Source: an uncultured Collinsella sp.
GTDB taxonomy: Bacteria > Actinomycetota > Coriobacteriia > Coriobacteriales > Coriobacteriaceae
Assembly: GCA_900550355.1 (NCBI GenBank)
Contig: URRT01000013.1
Location: 1-20,760 of the forward strand
Direction: 5' to 3'
Length of the DNA stretch: 20,760 nt
Shown here: positions 15,227 through 20,760 of the stretch, one piece after another
Numbering within the stretch: the stretch's first letter is position 1
Layout of the letters: every line of letters begins with the position of its first letter
Position numbers and translations under genes: made by a program
Notes under the pieces: generated by a model
Databases searched by the model: none
The model's input: only the letters and a program-made list of their open reading frames with translations
What the model was told of the DNA's origin: nothing

Positions 15227-16147
15227 ATGGCAGAGAACAAGATTCAGCTCACCAAGGCTGACCGCAAGAAGGTTTGCTTCCGTCATCAGTTCCTTCAGGG
15301 CTCGTGGAACTACGAGCGTATGCAGAACGGCGGCTGGTGCTTCGCAATGATCCCTGCGATCAAGAAGCTCTACACCAGCAAGGATGACCAGATTGCCGCT
15401 CTTAAGCGCCACCTGGAGTTCTATAACACCCACCCCTATGTTTCCGCCCCCGTCATTGGCGTTACCCTCGCTCTCGAGGAGGAGCGCGCCAACGGTGCTC
15501 CGATTGACGACGTCGCCATTCAGGGCGTCAAGGTCGGTATGATGGGCCCGCTCGCCGGCGTCGGCGACCCCGCCTTCTGGTTCACCCTTCGCCCGATTCT
15601 GGGCGCTCTGGGCGCTTCCCTGGCCCTGTCCGGTAGCATCGCCGGTCCGCTGCTGTTCTTCTTCGCGTGGAACATCATCCGTTACGCCTTCCTGTGGTAC
15701 ACGCAGGAGTTTGGCTACAAGGTCGGCTCCTCCATCGCCAAGGACCTCTCCGGCGGTCTGATGGGCAAGGTCACCGAGGGTGCATCCATCCTGGGTATGT
15801 TCATCATCGGCGCCCTGGTCGAGCGCTGGGTGTCCATCTCCTTCACCCCGGTCGTCTCCAGGGTCACGCAGTCTGCTGGCGCCTTTATCGACTGGGCTAA
15901 CCTGCCCTCCGGTTCTGAGGGTGTCAAGGAAGCACTGACGATGTATAACTCCATCGGTGCTAACGCCCTTGATCAGGTGAAGGTCACCACGCTTCAGGCC
16001 AACCTTGATCAGCTCATCCCCGGCCTTGCCGCCGTGTGCCTGACCCTGCTGGTCTGCAAGCTCCTCAAGAAGAAGGTCAGCCCGATCGTCATCATCCTGG
16101 CTCTCTTCGCCATCGGCATCATCGGTCGCGTCTGCGGCTTCATGTAA
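15227..16147 (+). CDS. manZ: Mannose-family PTS EIID permease subunit
   Basis: The 306-residue second membrane subunit of the transporter carries the typical opening LTKADRKKVCFRHQFLQGSW-NYERMQNGGWCF and the segment VKVGMMGPLAGVGDPAFWFT, both hallmarks of ManZ-like EIID. Hydrophobic helices are concentrated in the second half. The frame is open from GTG 15218, but GGAGGGGAG (15209-15217) lies 9 nt before the ATG at 15227, giving MAENKIQL, so 15227 is chosen. It is the last gene of the core PTS operon; a terminator-like hairpin follows 57 nt later. Confidence 0.93.
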   Translation: MAENKIQLTKADRKKVCFRHQFLQGSWNYERMQNGGWCFAMIPAIKKLYTSKDDQIAALKRHLEFYNTHPYVSAPVIGVTLALEEERANGAPIDDVAIQGVKVGMMGPLAGVGDPAFWFTLRPILGALGASLALSGSIAGPLLFFFAWNIIRYAFLWYTQEFGYKVGSSIAKDLSGGLMGKVTEGASILGMFIIGALVERWVSISFTPVVSRVTQSAGAFIDWANLPSGSEGVKEALTMYNSIGANALDQVKVTTLQANLDQLIPGLAAVCLTLLVCKLLKKKVSPIVIILALFAIGIIGRVCGFM

Positions 16148-16203
16148 GCACGTTTCGGCTTAAGACCGAGAATTGCTAGGCAAGGGCTTTTGAGCCATTG
16201 AAA

Positions 16204-16250
16204 CGGACCGCACCCGGTGGGTACACTGGATGCGGTCCGATTGTTTTATT
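16204..16250 (+). terminator. Terminator or attenuator between EIID and the DUF956 gene
   Basis: CGGACCGCA (16204-16212) pairs perfectly with TGCGGTCCG (16231-16239), with extra pairing inside the loop (CGGTG/CACTG), and is followed by ATTGTTTTATTT. The tail lies only about 18 nt before the DUF956 start, so read-through could set the level of that gene relative to the transporter. Confidence 0.65.
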
Positions 16251-16267
16251 TGGAGGGCGAGGCGCGC

Positions 16268-16666
16268 ATGGCGCAATCTCAGAACAGCACGGTCGATCTG
16301 GCAACGCCGGCAACCTGCCTGATGGGGCTTACCAGCCACGGTAACGTGATGGTGGGCAATAAGGCGTTCGAGTATTACAACGAGCGCAATCCCGAGGATT
16401 ATATTCAAATCCCGTGGGACGAGGTCGACTATATTGCCGCCGAGGTTTTGCGCGGCACAAAGAAGATCACGCGTTTTGCCATCTTCACCAAGGACAACGG
16501 TCACTTTACGTTTTCGACGCGCGACGACAAAGAGACGTTGCGCGCGGTCCGCAAGTACGTCGACGAGGACAAGCTCGTGCGTTCGCCCGACTTTATCGAT
16601 GTGACGGCCAAGGGCGCCAAGAGCATCCCCACCGTTATCAAAAACCTCTTCCACAAAGGCAACTAG
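16268..16666 (+). CDS. manO: DUF956 family protein, mannose-PTS associated
   Basis: The 132-residue soluble protein resembles the DUF956/ManO family that regularly follows mannose-type PTS genes in Firmicutes and Coriobacteriia. Recognisable elements are TCLMGLTSHGNVMVGNKAFEYY, the IPWDEVDYIAAEV core and the RFAIFTKDNGHFTFSTRD strand pair. The molecular role is unsettled; proposals involve modulation of the transporter. The frame is open from 16217, but that start lies inside the hairpin. The ATG at 16268 follows GCGAGG (16257-16262) and gives the normal length for the family, so it is preferred. Confidence 0.82.
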   Translation: MAQSQNSTVDLATPATCLMGLTSHGNVMVGNKAFEYYNERNPEDYIQIPWDEVDYIAAEVLRGTKKITRFAIFTKDNGHFTFSTRDDKETLRAVRKYVDEDKLVRSPDFIDVTAKGAKSIPTVIKNLFHKGN

Positions 16667-16674
16667 CTCTTCAC

Positions 16675-16743
16675 AAGTTGCGGTGAAATAGTTCCTAAAT
16701 ACGGCTTTAGATGCTTTAGGCAAGAACTATTCCACCGCAACTT
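16675..16743. repeat. Long palindromic element downstream of the DUF956 gene
   Basis: The arms at 16675-16694 and 16724-16743 are 20-nt reverse complements with one mismatch, separated by a 29-nt loop containing CTAAA and CTTTAG. There is no U-tract. It may act as a 3' mRNA stabiliser or be one copy of a dispersed palindromic family; its sequence differs from the dyads at 1368-1507. Confidence 0.6.
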
Positions 16744-16801
16744 CGAAGTCTAGTCATGCGACGTATGGCGATGCAGTAAATCTGCTACACTAGTACAACA
16801 T

Positions 16802-16877
16802 GCCTCCGTAGCTCAGGGGATAGAGCACCGCTCTCCTAAAGCGGGTGTCGACGGTTCGAATCCGCCCGGGGGCACCA
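16802..16877 (+). tRNA. tRNA-Arg (anticodon CCT)
   Basis: The acceptor stem GCCTCCG/CGGGGGC (one G-T pair), D arm GCTC...GAGC, anticodon stem CCGCT/AGCGG and loop CTCCTAA give anticodon CCT at 16835-16837, reading AGG. The T loop is TTCGAAT, and the T stem GACGG/CCGCC has one A-C mismatch. CCA is encoded at 16875-16877. The gene starts 136 nt after the DUF956 stop and has its own hairpin terminator. The 3' end recurs twice downstream. Confidence 0.93.
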
Positions 16878-16887
16878 GAAGATTATG

Positions 16888-16920
16888 ACGGCGTCGCGAG
16901 AGCGGCGCCGTTTCTGGTTT
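16888..16920 (+). terminator. Terminator of tRNA-Arg
   Basis: ACGGCG (16888-16893) pairs with CGCCGT (16906-16911). The stem can be extended by CCAGAA (16875-16880) and TTCTGG (16912-16917), and is followed by TTT. Confidence 0.6.
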
Positions 16921-16936
16921 GTGGGGACCGCCGGCA

Positions 16937-16959
16937 GGATTCGAGCCGTCGACACCCGC
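16937..16959 (-). repeat. Inverted copy of the tRNA-Arg T-arm region
   Basis: These 23 nt are the reverse complement of tRNA positions 16841-16863 (end of the anticodon stem, variable loop and T arm) with a single mismatch. The weaker flanking match reaches back to TTCTGG at 16912. Confidence 0.8.
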
Positions 16960-16986
16960 GTCACCAATTTCCCCGCGGGGGGAGTT

Positions 16987-17012
16987 TTCGAATTCGCCCG
17001 GGGGCACCAGAA
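16987..17012 (+). repeat. Direct copy of the tRNA-Arg 3' end (possible att scar or tRNA remnant)
   Basis: These 26 nt repeat 16855-16880 (T loop, 3' acceptor strand, CCA and GAA) with one mismatch, 132 bp downstream. The 5' parts of a tRNA are missing, so this copy is not functional. Like the real tRNA, it is followed by a CCAGAA-hairpin-TTCTGG arrangement. Confidence 0.8.
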
Positions 17013-17019
17013 ATTTGCC

Positions 17020-17054
17020 GAGCCCGGTACCACTACGGTGCCGGGCTCTTCTGG
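17020..17054 (+). terminator. Terminator-like hairpin after the tRNA 3' copy
   Basis: GAGCCCGGTACC (17020-17031) pairs with GGTGCCGGGCTC (17037-17048) with one mismatch, followed by TTCTGGTT. It mirrors the arrangement behind the intact tRNA. Confidence 0.55.
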
Positions 17055-17067
17055 TTCATGCCATGTC

Positions 17068-17107
17068 AAAAACGAAGCGCCCGCTTGCTGGGGGAGCAAG
17101 CGGGCGC
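17068..17107 (-). terminator. Terminator of the PBP/kinase operon
   Basis: GCGCCCGCTTGCT (17077-17089) and its exact complement (17095-17107) form a 13-bp stem around a five-base loop. On the minus strand it is followed by TTCGTTTTT. It lies about 50 nt past the kinase stop codon. Confidence 0.88.
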
Positions 17108-17159
17108 CTGTGAGCGAATGTGTTTGCGGCGAGAGCCGTAATGAGCGGTTGGGTGGCGA

Positions 17160-19127
17160 CTAGTTGGTCGTACCGGAATCGTCGCCCGTGCTCGTGCCCG
17201 AGCCAGAGCCCGAACCCGAGCCAGAAAGTGCGACCGTCAGCGTAATCGTGCTGTCGGTGGGCTGCTTTCCGGTGGGGGAGACGCCCGTAACGGTGGCATC
17301 CTCGTTACCGCTTACGGGATTGCCGTTCTGGTCACAGAAGCCGATGTTATAGAAACCGGCGTTGTTGAGCGCGGTGACGGCGGCGGAGATGCTCTTGCCG
17401 TACAGGTTGCCCGGAACACTGGCCTTGCCGGACTTCTTGGCAATGACGACGGTAATCGTGGCGCCGGGCTTCTGCTTGCCGCTGGGGTTCCAGCTGATCA
17501 CGGTGCCCTCGGTAACCGAGTCGTTCTCCTGGTAGCTCACGTCGACGCCAAAGCCTGCCATATCGAGGGCGTTGCGTGCTTGAGCCTCGGTCATGTCGGT
17601 CAGGTCGGGGACGGACGTGGTATCCGGGCCGCTCGAGACCTTGTACGAGATGGTCGTGCCCTTCGCGACTTCCTTACCGGCTTCGGTGCCCTGCTCAAAG
17701 ACCTGGCCCTCATCGGCCTCGTTGGCCTCCTCGGAGGCGTTGCCCTTCAGGCCAACGCTTGCCAGCGCAGCTTCTGCCTGGTCCTTGGTCAGGCCGACAA
17801 GCTTGGGAACCTCAACCTTCTCGGAGGGCTTGGGGCCCTTGGAGATTACCAGGTTCACCTTGGTGCCTTTGGCCTTCTTGGTGTTGCCGTTGGGCGTCTG
17901 CTCGGCGACCTTGCCCTCGTCGACATCGTCGTTGTAGCTTTGGTCGATGGTGCCGACCTCGAGGCCGGCTTGCTTGATCAGCTCGACGGCAGTCTGCTGG
18001 TCCTTGCCCAGCACATCGGGCACGGTGACCTGCTCGCCGCCAAAGAGTCCTGTGGCAAAGGCCACCACGATGCCGATGACGGCAACGGCTGCTACCACTG
18101 CGGCGATGATCTTATTCTTGTTGGATTTGGGCTTTTCGACCTCGTAGGAGCCGGTAGAGCCCGAAACCGAGCTACGGGCGGTATTCTGGCCGCTCACGCC
18201 CGAAACGGGACGCACCATGGCGCGCGTCTGATCGGAAAGCTCGCGAGTCTTGGTGGCGCCCAGCTCACCGGGGGCACCGATGATGCGCGTGGGCTCCGAG
18301 ACGTTGACGGCACGGCCCGACAGGTAGCTGTTGAGCACCTGACGCAGCTCGTCGGCGGTCTGGAAGCGGTTTGCCGGGTCTTTCTCCATGCACTTGAGGA
18401 TGATGCGCTCAAGGTCGGCGTCGACACCGGAGTTGATCTGGCTCGGCGGAATTGGCAGCTCGTTGACCTGCTTGAGTGCGACCGAGATAGCGTCGTCACC
18501 GTCAAAGGGAACGCGGCCGGTGGCGCACTCGTACATCACGACGCCCAGCGAGTAGATATCCGAGGTGGGGCCGAGGTCCTGACCGCGGGTCTGCTCGGGG
18601 CTGACGTAGTGGGCGGTTCCCAGCACGTTGTTGTCTTGCGTGAGGTGGCTGTTCTTGGCGCGCGCGATGCCAAAGTCCATCACCTTGATGTTGCCGTCGG
18701 GCAGCACCATGATGTTCTGCGGCTTAATGTCGCGGTGGATGATTTCGTGCTTGTGGGCGACCGAAAGCGCGGAGCTGATCTGCGAGCCGATCTGGGCGAC
18801 CTTCTTGGGGTCGAGGGCGCCGTGGCTCTTGATGCCGCTCTTAAGGTCGGTGCCGCGCAGGTACTCCATGACGATGTAATAGGTGTCGCCGTCCTTGCCC
18901 CAATCGTAGACGCCCACGATATAGGGGGAGGAGAGACCGGCTGCTGCCTGGGCCTCCTGCTTAAAGCGTGCGGCGAAGGTTGCGTCGCCAGCATACTGCG
19001 GCAGCATGATCTTGACGGCAACCGTGCGGTCGAGGACCTGGTCCTGTGCACGGTAGACGGTCGCCATGCCGCCTGTTCCCACCTTATCCTTGAGGAGGTA
19101 TCTTCCCCCGAGGACCCTCTGTTCCAT
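17160..19127 (-). CDS. pknB: PknB-type Ser/Thr protein kinase with four PASTA repeats
   Basis: This membrane receptor kinase senses peptidoglycan fragments or lipid II and phosphorylates cell-division and cell-wall proteins. From ATG 19127 it has 655 residues: kinase domain 10-270 with glycine loop GTGGMA (17-22), catalytic Lys39, HRDIKPQN (131-138), DFG (151-153) and SPEQ (176-179); a juxtamembrane linker rich in Ser/Thr; one transmembrane helix (about 338-361); then four PASTA repeats beginning near VTVPDVLG, VEVPKLVG, TSVPDLTD and SVPGNLYG. It ends in a GSGSGSGSG tail. The frame is open from 19142, but TAGGAG lies 5 nt before the ATG at 19127, and MEQRVLGGRY is the normal PknB start. It lies 132 nt downstream of the transpeptidase gene on the same strand, the usual actinobacterial order. 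Confidence 0.94.
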   Translation of the reverse strand: MEQRVLGGRYLLKDKVGTGGMATVYRAQDQVLDRTVAVKIMLPQYAGDATFAARFKQEAQAAAGLSSPYIVGVYDWGKDGDTYYIVMEYLRGTDLKSGIKSHGALDPKKVAQIGSQISSALSVAHKHEIIHRDIKPQNIMVLPDGNIKVMDFGIARAKNSHLTQDNNVLGTAHYVSPEQTRGQDLGPTSDIYSLGVVMYECATGRVPFDGDDAISVALKQVNELPIPPSQINSGVDADLERIILKCMEKDPANRFQTADELRQVLNSYLSGRAVNVSEPTRIIGAPGELGATKTRELSDQTRAMVRPVSGVSGQNTARSSVSGSTGSYEVEKPKSNKNKIIAAVVAAVAVIGIVVAFATGLFGGEQVTVPDVLGKDQQTAVELIKQAGLEVGTIDQSYNDDVDEGKVAEQTPNGNTKKAKGTKVNLVISKGPKPSEKVEVPKLVGLTKDQAEAALASVGLKGNASEEANEADEGQVFEQGTEAGKEVAKGTTISYKVSSGPDTTSVPDLTDMTEAQARNALDMAGFGVDVSYQENDSVTEGTVISWNPSGKQKPGATITVVIAKKSGKASVPGNLYGKSISAAVTALNNAGFYNIGFCDQNGNPVSGNEDATVTGVSPTGKQPTDSTITLTVALSGSGSGSGSGTSTGDDSGTTN

Positions 19128-19259
19128 TCCTGCTCCTAACATAACTATTCGCTCAACGATATGTGTAGTACCTACGATGTGGCCGCTGGGGCCGTGTGGC
19201 GCGTTGCCGCTAACTCTTCGGCCGCGGCGCGCCTCGGGTGTCCGATTCGATCATGGGCA

Positions 19260-20760
19260 TCACGCTCCCTGTGCGGCAAGCGCCGCGGTCAGGACGATAC
19301 CGGCGATCTTGGCGGCCTTGACGTCATGCTTGTCGAAATCCTCCAAGGCCACCGAGATGGCGACCGTGGGTGAATCGTAAGGTGCAAAGCCAACGAACAT
19401 CGAGTTGACGTTGGTGCCGCCGGTCTCGGCCGAGCCGGTCTTGCCGGCGACCTTTACGCCGGGGATCTGGGCATCGGTGCCGGTGCCGGACTGGACGACG
19501 GCAAGCATGGCCTGCTTGACCTGGTCGGCCGTGGCGGAGCTGACGGCCTGACCCAGCGAGCGGGACTGCGTGGTCTTGACCACGGTTCCGTCCGGGGCGA
19601 GTACCTGGGCTACAAAGTACGGGTCCATGACCACGCCGCTGTTAGCGATGGCGGCGGCAATCACGGCGTTTTGCATGACGGTGGTCTGCGGGCCGGGCGT
19701 GTGGTCCATGCCGACAGGCTGGCCGGCGCCGGCCCAGGCGGTCTCCCACTCGGTCATGAGCGACGGGTCGGCCATGATGGAGGCCGCGGAGGTCAGGTCC
19801 TGGCCGAGCTTTTGGCCGTAGCCAAAGGCGTTGGCAAACTGCACGAGCGTGTTTGCGCCAACTTCGTTTGCCACCTGGCCAAAGACGACGTTGGAGGACA
19901 CGGCAAAGGCCTGCTGCAGGCTGATGGTGCCGTAGCTCTCGTTGGCATCGTTGGTGACCGGTGCGTTGCCGATGTCCATGGAGCCGGGCGCCTGGTAGGT
20001 GCTGGTAAGGCTGGCGGTACCGGTCTCGAGTGCCGCGGAAAGCGTAACGACCTTAAACGTTGAGCCCGGCGTGTACAGCGCGTCCATGGCGCGATTGTAC
20101 ATGGAGCCGTCCTCGCCGCCGCCCGTCTGCAGCAGAGCATCGATGTTGGTGTTGTCGTATGTGGGCGAGCTGGCACATGCGAGAACCGCGCCGGTACGCG
20201 GGTCGATGACCACTACAGCGCCCTTAAAGCCCTTGAGTGCCTGCTCGGCCGCCGTCTGGATGCGCGAGTCGATGGTGAGCTTGGCGGTGTTGCCCGGCTG
20301 GGTCTGGCCCGCGAGCGACGCGATGGCGTTGTTCCAGCTGGAGTAGTCCTTAGAACCGGTGAGCGTGTCGTTCATGACGCTCTCGATGGCGGTGGTGCCA
20401 TACTGCTGACTCACGTAGCCAACCACGTGCGCTGCCAGGTTACCGTTGGGGTAGGAGCGTACGTAGGTGCCGTCCTCCTGCTGCAGCGACTCGGCCAGCG
20501 TCACGCCGTCGGACGTGATGATGGAGCCGCGCTGGATGTACTTGGAGCGGGCGATGGTGTGGTTGTTGGTCGGCATGTCCTGATAGTCCTTGGCCTTAAT
20601 GACCTGGACATAGGTGAGGTTGCCGATAAGGATGGCGAACAGCGCCGTAAAGGCGAGCACCGCACGGGTTAGACGGTTGGCGAGCGCAACGCGGCCGAGC
20701 ACACCGGATTCAGGCGTGTCGAGCAGGCGACGGCGCATGCGCGAGCCGACGGAATGGCTG
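19260..20760 (-). CDS. pbpA: Penicillin-binding protein, PbpA/FtsI-type transpeptidase (5' end possibly outside window)
   Basis: This is a class B, monofunctional D,D-transpeptidase that cross-links peptidoglycan during growth or division. Counting from the ATG at 20738 it has 492 residues: a short basic cytosolic start, one membrane helix (about 25-47), an N-terminal pedestal domain, and the transpeptidase domain with active-site motif STFK (Ser226-Lys229), SSN (281-283) and KTGSAE (433-438). The length and lack of a glycosyltransferase domain fit actinobacterial PbpA. That ATG has no ribosome-binding site, and the frame stays open to the window edge, so translation may start further upstream. 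In this gene order an FtsW/RodA flippase-polymerase gene usually lies upstream, just outside the window. The pknB-like kinase follows and probably shares the transcript. Confidence 0.92.
   Translation of the reverse strand, partial: SHSVGSRMRRRLLDTPESGVLGRVALANRLTRAVLAFTALFAILIGNLTYVQVIKAKDYQDMPTNNHTIARSKYIQRGSIITSDGVTLAESLQQEDGTYVRSYPNGNLAAHVVGYVSQQYGTTAIESVMNDTLTGSKDYSSWNNAIASLAGQTQPGNTAKLTIDSRIQTAAEQALKGFKGAVVVIDPRTGAVLACASSPTYDNTNIDALLQTGGGEDGSMYNRAMDALYTPGSTFKVVTLSAALETGTASLTSTYQAPGSMDIGNAPVTNDANESYGTISLQQAFAVSSNVVFGQVANEVGANTLVQFANAFGYGQKLGQDLTSAASIMADPSLMTEWETAWAGAGQPVGMDHTPGPQTTVMQNAVIAAAIANSGVVMDPYFVAQVLAPDGTVVKTTQSRSLGQAVSSATADQVKQAMLAVVQSGTGTDAQIPGVKVAGKTGSAETGGTNVNSMFVGFAPYDSPTVAISVALEDFDKHDVKAAKIAGIVLTAALAAQGA

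Noticed and set aside
13303..15240. 645-codon minus-strand frame opposite the PTS genes
   Set aside because: The EIIAB and EIIC genes on the other strand are certain and the antisense product is His/Asp/Gly-rich noise.
16918..17009. A second complete tRNA gene ending at the CCA at 17007-17009
   Set aside because: No matching 5' acceptor strand, D arm or paired T stem exists; only the 3' end is preserved.
17580..19139. 519-codon plus-strand frame opposite the PASTA kinase
   Set aside because: It is an antisense shadow of a certain gene in high-GC DNA, and its translation resembles no protein family.

Overview
The window looks like chromosomal DNA of a high-GC, host-associated actinobacterium, most likely Collinsella or a near relative in the Coriobacteriia. 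This is inferred from the codon bias, the PASTA-kinase/PBP pair, the orphan multi-pass membrane protein beside a TetR regulator, and recurrent intergenic palindromes. No rRNA, CRISPR array or transposase was found.

Layout. Bases 2-1147 are the 3' part of an aconitase-family hydratase. Bases 1148-3013 are an accessory-looking stretch: one membrane-anchored orphan gene (1560-2207, minus) lies between two diverged direct repeats of about 264 bp, each carrying paired 20-bp dyads. The chaperone gene clpB follows (to 5657, plus); its 5' end appears frameshifted. After a strong terminator come a 67-residue ORF (5790-5993, plus) and a convergent membrane-anchored orphan gene (5990-7486, minus), whose stop codons overlap in a CTAG.

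The central block (7728-12424) reads as one regulated locus. A DUF5692-like polytopic membrane protein and a TetR-family repressor lie on the minus strand. Divergently from them runs a 924-residue flavoprotein/iron-sulfur oxidoreductase, a fusion of a cysteine-rich front end, a GltD-like FAD/NAD(P) core and a C-terminal ferredoxin domain. Two near-identical 6-3-6 palindromes in the divergent intergenic region are good candidate TetR operators. An isolated hypA (12618-13046, TTG start) follows.

Bases 13384-16666 hold a mannose-family PTS operon: fused EIIAB, EIIC and EIID, then a DUF956 gene behind a terminator-like hairpin. A long palindrome and a tRNA-Arg(CCT) gene come next. The tRNA 3' end is copied twice within the following 140 bp, once inverted and once direct, which suggests a recombination scar or a decayed tandem tRNA. 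The right end encodes, on the minus strand, a penicillin-binding transpeptidase followed by a PknB-type Ser/Thr kinase with four PASTA repeats, the usual actinobacterial cell-wall growth and signalling pair.

All assignments rest on reading motifs by eye. No database search was run.
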